Assembly (NCBI GenBank): GCA_035513275.1
Contig: DATKCJ010000107.1
Coordinates: 1 to 26,098 of the forward strand
Direction: 5' to 3'
DNA from: DATKCJ01 sp035513275
GTDB taxonomy: Bacteria > Verrucomicrobiota > Verrucomicrobiia > Opitutales > Opitutaceae
Length of the DNA: 26,098 bases
Translations under genes and position numbers: made by a program
Part shown: piece after piece, positions 22,053 through 26,098 of the stretch
How the letters are laid out: the number at the start of each line of letters is the position of its first letter
How positions within the stretch are numbered: position 1 is the stretch's first letter
Notes under the pieces: generated by a model
What the model saw: only the letters and a program-made list of their open reading frames with translations
The model's database searches: none
Told to the model about the DNA's origin: nothing

Positions 22053-23390
22053 ATGCGGCCGCTGCCCGGGCCGCGCCTGAAAGGAGTGGAGTATCCGGTT
22101 GCCAGTCGCGCGTGCGCCGCCGATTTTCCGGATGTGGCAGCAAGGTGGACACCCGGTGGGATCGCGATCTCGGGCATGGCGACGCTCGCGATTGCCGCTA
22201 CGACGATGGGGGGAGTTGTGCGGACTTGGACGATTCCCGACACTCCAAGCGGGCTTCACTCGAACCAGAACTGGCACGCTGTTGGATCGACTCCAGAGGG
22301 CGACATCATCGTCGCGGGCATGGACCACGTGACCAACTCGGCCTTGTTCCGATTGCGCGCCGGGAGTGATGTTCTCGAGTTCATCGGCGACGCGCGCTCA
22401 GCTTCTGAGGCGGCCTCGAACTGGCTGCCGGGCGAAACCGCGCAGAAGTTTCACACACGGCCCACGTGGCTCAACGGGCGGGTGTATGTCGCGACGCTGG
22501 ACTACTCGCCGATCGACAAGGGCTATCTGATGCGTCGTGGCTTCCACTGGTATGGATTCGCGAGCGATGCCGCGCGACTTGAGGACTTGAGCGCAAGCGC
22601 GCCCGGCGGCACGGCGCTGGAACATGGCGGTCTCGCGACGCTCGCTGCGGATCCCGCGCGCGGGGTGCTCTGGGGTGCGACAATTCCCGATGCGCGCTTG
22701 GTGCGCTACGATCCGCGCGACAACGTCACGACGGATTTCGGAAGGCCACCTGCTTTCGGCCCGGGCTTCAGTTACACGGGCCGCTTCATTTGGGTCGGGC
22801 CGGACGGCAAGGTTTACTTCACCGGCGGCAATCCGGCGTGGGGCCAGAAGGAGCCGCCGGAGATTTTTGCGCATGTTCACTTCTTCGATTCGATGAATGG
22901 CGAGTTTGGCGAGCGGCGCGATTGGAAGCTCGCCGAGGCGAGGGCGATCGAGATGGGGCAGTGGAATCGCGATCGCACGCGATGCTATCTCGCGGACGAC
23001 ACTGGCCGCGTCTTTCGCTTCGATGCAGACGGGCCGGCCTGGACGCACCTTGGCTCCCTGGCGCACGACGGGCAATGGGTCTGGGTCATGCAACTCAGCG
23101 CCGACGAGCGCTCGATCTATTTCGTCAACAGCGGCGCGCCGAAAGACGGTCTCTACGAATTCGACACGCAGAGCGGAAGCAGCCGGCGACTGGCGTTCCT
23201 TGAAGATCTTCACCCGGATTTGAAAGGCCGCACGCGTCACACCGGTCATGACGCATGGGACTCGAGCGGTCGTTTCTACTTCACGAGCTTCCCGTGGCCC
23301 GCCGAATCCGATCTGCTCCTGACCCGTGTCGACATCGCAAAGCTGAAGGCGTCGCTCGATATCACTCGAGACGGCGACCGGACGCCGTGA
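22053..23390 (+). CDS. Putative beta-propeller-like protein of unknown function
   Basis: A 445-residue protein (404 if the ATG at 22176 is used). After a hydrophobic stretch IAISGMATLAIAATTMGGVV (about 37-56) it has repeating strand-rich segments of about 45-60 residues: SNQNWHAVGSTPEGDIIVAGMDH, RPTWLNGRVYVATLDYS, LAADPARGVLWGATIPDARLVRYDP, GRFIWVGPDGKVYFTGGNP, NRDRTRCYLADDTGRVFRFD, VMQLSADERSIYFVNSG and HDAWDSSGRFYFTSF. This is the look of a six- or seven-bladed propeller such as SMP-30/NHL-like proteins. Starts are uncertain: the first 30 residues are basic and Pro-rich, and the hydrophobic segment could be a poor signal anchor. It is convergent with the DUF1537 gene, 3 bp apart. A secreted or sugar-binding role is possible, not shown. 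Confidence 0.7.
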   Translation: MRPLPGPRLKGVEYPVASRACAADFPDVAARWTPGGIAISGMATLAIAATTMGGVVRTWTIPDTPSGLHSNQNWHAVGSTPEGDIIVAGMDHVTNSALFRLRAGSDVLEFIGDARSASEAASNWLPGETAQKFHTRPTWLNGRVYVATLDYSPIDKGYLMRRGFHWYGFASDAARLEDLSASAPGGTALEHGGLATLAADPARGVLWGATIPDARLVRYDPRDNVTTDFGRPPAFGPGFSYTGRFIWVGPDGKVYFTGGNPAWGQKEPPEIFAHVHFFDSMNGEFGERRDWKLAEARAIEMGQWNRDRTRCYLADDTGRVFRFDADGPAWTHLGSLAHDGQWVWVMQLSADERSIYFVNSGAPKDGLYEFDTQSGSSRRLAFLEDLHPDLKGRTRHTGHDAWDSSGRFYFTSFPWPAESDLLLTRVDIAKLKASLDITRDGDRTP

Positions 23391-23393
23391 CGC

Positions 23394-24521
23394 TCAGCGC
23401 TCCCAGATGTCAGCCGGCCAGTCGTAGCTGCCGACCTTGATGATGAATGCAGGCGTGTTCGGTGCCACCGGTCGAAGGTTCACTGCGCCTCCAGCGAGTT
23501 GACCACCTACCGTGAATCGTTCCCACCCGAGTTCGCGTGCGACGGCGGCTGCGGTAGCACCGCCCTCGGCGCAGATTGCCGAGACGGTGGATCCTCGCAC
23601 CGCTCCGGCGACTGCGCGAGCGAGACGCTCCGCGAGTGTCGCGGGCGGCGGGGAAGAGCAAATCCGGGCGCGACCGATTGCGACCATTACGCTCCGTCCG
23701 GATGAAAGCGCTGCGGCGATTCGCGCGGACCAGGCGTGCAACGACTGGTCGTCGACTTCGATTGCGGCGGCCTCATCCGGCATAGTTTCGATGGCAATTC
23801 CGTGGGCGCGGCATTGGTCCATTCTTCCATTCGCCCAAGCTGCGGCGCTTCCGCAAACGAACAACTTTGGCAACGAGTCCAGCGCATCATTCGGCACCGG
23901 GCTGGGTTGCGAGGGAACATGATGATTCCCTTGAGACATCTCGCGTCGCAAGAGTGCCTCGAAGAACTCCACTCCACCCGCGGGAAGCGTGCTGGCATCG
24001 ATCACCGCAGCGTAGTGATCAAGATCTGCCGCGGTTTCCGCATCGGGTGTCTGCACGCGGGCCAAGTCTCCTCCCAGCAGTTCGGCTACGACTGCCGTTT
24101 GGCGTGGATGCTCGGGGTCATGGGCGAACGCGGTCATTTCCAGGGACTCGCCGTTCACGAAGTAGCGTCCGCCACGGATCACGCGGCCACGCGCTGGATT
24201 GGCGGAGATGAGCAAGGCGCGCGCACGGCCGGTGGCGGTCATGACAGCGCGTATCTCGACCAGCACATTTCCGCGCAGCACGGAATCGCATTTCTTGTAG
24301 ACCCACTCGGGATTGGCGGCGGCTATGGTGAGTGTGATTTCGCGAGTCACGTGCGCGGCATGTTCCTGCGGCAGAGAACGTGTGTTCGCATCGACCGCGA
24401 CGACGTCTGCCGACGCTCCAGCTTGAAAGCGTGTGTGAACTTCCGCGCGCAATCCAAGGCACGTCGCTGCACCCGCGAGTTCGGCGGCGCCGCTGAGATC
24501 ATCAGCGATGACGACGATCAT
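23394..24521 (-). CDS. DUF1537 four-carbon acid sugar kinase
   Basis: A 375-residue kinase of the DUF1537 family, whose characterised members (DtnK, OtnK) phosphorylate D-threonate, D-erythronate and related acid sugars. The N-terminus has IVVIADDLSGAAELAGA, the Asp-containing substrate-side motif. VYKKCDSVLRGN (about 74-85) matches the conserved KxDS.LRG segment. The C-terminal nucleotide half has EGGATAAAVARELG and VGGQLAGGAVNLRP. The end, FIIKVGSYDW, replaces the more usual KSGNFG-like ending. Its ATG overlaps the TGA of the PdxA-family gene by 4 bp (ATGA), implying coupled translation. In known pathways the kinase product, a 4-phospho-acid sugar, is oxidised by the PdxA2-type partner. Substrate is inferred from the family. 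Confidence 0.85.
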   Translation of the reverse strand: MIVVIADDLSGAAELAGAATCLGLRAEVHTRFQAGASADVVAVDANTRSLPQEHAAHVTREITLTIAAANPEWVYKKCDSVLRGNVLVEIRAVMTATGRARALLISANPARGRVIRGGRYFVNGESLEMTAFAHDPEHPRQTAVVAELLGGDLARVQTPDAETAADLDHYAAVIDASTLPAGGVEFFEALLRREMSQGNHHVPSQPSPVPNDALDSLPKLFVCGSAAAWANGRMDQCRAHGIAIETMPDEAAAIEVDDQSLHAWSARIAAALSSGRSVMVAIGRARICSSPPPATLAERLARAVAGAVRGSTVSAICAEGGATAAAVARELGWERFTVGGQLAGGAVNLRPVAPNTPAFIIKVGSYDWPADIWER

Positions 24522-25522
24522 TTGCGCGCGAGTTTCACTGCCAGGCGCACGGCGGAGAAGAGGCTGCTCGGGTTTGCCTTGCCCTGCCAGGCGATGTCGA
24601 AGGCCGTGCCGTGGTCGACGCTGGTGCGCGGGACCGGCAGGCCGAGCGTCGTGTTCACCGCGGAGTCGAACGCGATCATCTTCACTGGAATGTGCCCTTG
24701 GTCGTGATACATGCAGATCACGGCATCGAACTGCTTCCGGCGTGCCGGCGTGAACGCGGTGTCCGGAGGCACGGGGCCGGTCACGTCGAAGCCGCGTTTG
24801 CGGGCCTCACCGATCGCGGGAACAATGACGCGCTCTTCCTCGCGGTCCCCAAAGAGACCGTTCTCGCCGGCATGCGGGTTGAGCCCGCAGACCAAAAGCT
24901 TGGGCGCACGAGCGCGGATTCGCAGCAGCGCGTCGGCGGTCAGTTCGATCACGTCGAGGATGCGTGCCGGCTGCAAAAGCGCGGGCACTTCGGCGTAGCC
25001 CACGTGCACAGTCACGAAACTGCAGGTGAGCTCCTCGGAATACTGCATCATGCACGAGCGACTCGCCTTCAATCGCTCCGCGAAAATCTCCGTGTGCCCG
25101 GGATACTTGTGCCCGGCGGCGTGCAGAGCCTCCTTGTTCAAGGGCGCCGTCGAGACCGCATCGACCTCTCCCTTCAGGCCGGCCTCGATGCTCGCGATGA
25201 CGTAGCGAAACGCTGCGTCGCCACATGCGGCGCTGACTTTTCCCGGCGTCACCGTGTCAGCCTCGATGCACTTCAAGTCCAGGACACTCGGCGCGCTCAA
25301 GTTGCGGCACACACCGGACCATTCGTTTTTCTGAATGACTGGAGCAGTGAGAGGAACGTCAATCGTCTCCGCGACGCGTCGCAACACACCCGCGTCGCCG
25401 AAAATCACGGGCACGCACCCGCGGCTGATTTCGGGATTGGCGAGCAGGCGCAGGCAGATTTCCGGGCCAACTCCGGCCGGGTCCCCCATCGTGACGGCGA
25501 TGCGAGGCAATGGCGCACTCAT
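24518..25522 (-). CDS. PdxA-family dehydrogenase, probably 4-phospho-D-threonate/erythronate type (PdxA2)
   Basis: A 334-residue metal- and NAD-dependent dehydrogenase. It has MGDPAGVGPE (12-21), PLNKEAL and PGHTEIFAERL (141-151), and the metal-binding histidines His173 (TVHVGYAEVP), His217 (NPHAGENGLFG) and His273 (MYHDQGH). PdxA oxidises 4-phosphohydroxy-L-threonine in vitamin B6 synthesis. The paralogue PdxA2 acts on 4-phospho-D-threonate, and is typically next to DUF1537 kinases. The ATGA overlap with such a kinase and the MFS gene upstream favour the catabolic role; sequence alone cannot exclude B6 synthesis. The product in the catabolic route would be dihydroxyacetone phosphate after decarboxylation. 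The ATG at 25522 is clear. Confidence 0.88.
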   Translation of the reverse strand: MSAPLPRIAVTMGDPAGVGPEICLRLLANPEISRGCVPVIFGDAGVLRRVAETIDVPLTAPVIQKNEWSGVCRNLSAPSVLDLKCIEADTVTPGKVSAACGDAAFRYVIASIEAGLKGEVDAVSTAPLNKEALHAAGHKYPGHTEIFAERLKASRSCMMQYSEELTCSFVTVHVGYAEVPALLQPARILDVIELTADALLRIRARAPKLLVCGLNPHAGENGLFGDREEERVIVPAIGEARKRGFDVTGPVPPDTAFTPARRKQFDAVICMYHDQGHIPVKMIAFDSAVNTTLGLPVPRTSVDHGTAFDIAWQGKANPSSLFSAVRLAVKLARK

Positions 25523-25589
25523 GCGGCGGGATCATGGGCAAACGCCTCTCGTGCGCAACCCGGCGAAAGTGCGGGCGTGTCGCGGGCCT

Positions 25590-26098
25590 TCACTTCGGCG
25601 CTGAAGTGCCGTCGGGAGGTCGACGACGCAAGAACGTGTATTGCCCGAGGAAGGAGACGCCGAGCAGCGCACCGATCTGGCGGTAGGAAAGCATCGCGCC
25701 GACCACCTGGCGCAGGCTTGTTGACGCCGGCTCGGTCACGCGATGAAGCGCGATCGCAGTCGCGATAACCGCCGTGTGGTGGAAAACCGCGACGCCGTGG
25801 ATGACATCGAGCCGCTCGACGCCAAGCGCACGAAACAGATCGAGCACCGATCCGCCGACGACCGGCGCGATCGCCGTCGCCAGCGCCGTGGCGGCGACCT
25901 GGATGCTGATCGAAATCGTCTTCGCGCCGGGCGGCACGAGCTTCAAGAGCAGATTGAACGAGCCCAGGAGAAATCCGGATGAGATGAAACCGCCCCACGC
26001 CCACATCGGGTAGAGCATCCACGTCCGGCCCGGCTCGACAAACAGCCAAAGGTAGCCGGGCGCCATCCACGCGACGATGGTGAAGACCATCACCGGCT
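25590..26098 (-). CDS. MFS transporter, C-terminal part (cut by window edge)
   Basis: The frame is open from the window edge, giving the last 168 residues or so; the true start lies outside. Hydrophobic helices alternate with short loops (VMVFTIVAWMAPGYLWLFV, WMLYPMWAWGGFISSGFLLGSFNLLLKLVP, ISISIQVAATALATAIAPVVGGSVLDLF, FHHTAVIATAIALHRV), matching the C-terminal six-helix half of a major facilitator permease. The cytosolic tail ends in RRRPPDGTSAPK. It is upstream of and on the same strand as the PdxA-like gene, with 67 bp between, so it could import the acid sugar that this pair degrades; that is context-based inference. Confidence 0.75.
   Translation of the reverse strand, partial: PVMVFTIVAWMAPGYLWLFVEPGRTWMLYPMWAWGGFISSGFLLGSFNLLLKLVPPGAKTISISIQVAATALATAIAPVVGGSVLDLFRALGVERLDVIHGVAVFHHTAVIATAIALHRVTEPASTSLRQVVGAMLSYRQIGALLGVSFLGQYTFLRRRPPDGTSAPK

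Overview
The window is GC-rich, densely coded bacterial DNA. Gene content points to a Gram-negative bacterium of the Verrucomicrobiota, most likely near Opitutaceae: a Rho factor with a very long glycine/glutamine/proline-rich N-terminus, coaE-rho followed by three type IV pilus/type II secretion ATPases, a split YejABEF-like transporter, and intergenic ACGAAA-type and GCAGGTC-type palindromic repeats. This assignment is an inference from gene style and remembered repeat families, not from a search.

Layout. Positions 1-420 (-) hold the N-terminal part of an acetyl-CoA hydrolase/succinyl-CoA:acetate CoA-transferase cut by the window edge. Positions 588-2861 form a small mosaic: a hypothetical protein, an exported RraA-like protein, a STAS/SpoIIAA-like protein, and a small ORF overlapping a decayed nucleotidyltransferase. 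A tRNA-Glu(CTC) with encoded CCA and a strong hairpin follows at 2897-3006. Positions 3176-9412 (-) are a five-gene peptide ABC importer operon (yejB-yejE-lipoprotein SBP-OppD-like-OppF-like), tightly coupled with 4-bp overlaps at TTG and GTG starts. comM lies just upstream of it (9504-11039, -) and is divergent from coaE.

Positions 11176-18599 (+) run coaE, rho, a GspE/PilB-type ATPase, pilT, then a second GspE/PilB-type ATPase. This is the motor set of a type IV pilus (two possible extension ATPases and one retraction ATPase) with no platform, prepilin peptidase or pilin gene in view. A Gfo/Idh/MocA oxidoreductase lacking the catalytic lysine of the usual EKP motif follows. Next come a small C-terminally anchored membrane protein, a repeat-rich spacer, the rplU-rpmA ribosomal operon with a clear terminator, an Ala/Glu/Arg-rich coiled-coil membrane protein and a beta-propeller-like protein. 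The right end (-) is an MFS transporter (cut), a PdxA-family dehydrogenase and a DUF1537 kinase; the last two overlap by ATGA and fit a four-carbon acid-sugar (threonate/erythronate-type) catabolic pair.

Most of the window is recognisable core or metabolic DNA. I see no convincing new multi-gene system. The points most worth a second look are the tandem ATPase trio, the exported RraA-like protein, the decayed nucleotidyltransferase pair, the Rho low-complexity domain and several families of interspersed palindromic repeats at gene junctions. No gene-free stretch exceeds 300 bp; the longest (20271-20567, about 297 bp) holds an inverted repeat and the rpmA terminator.
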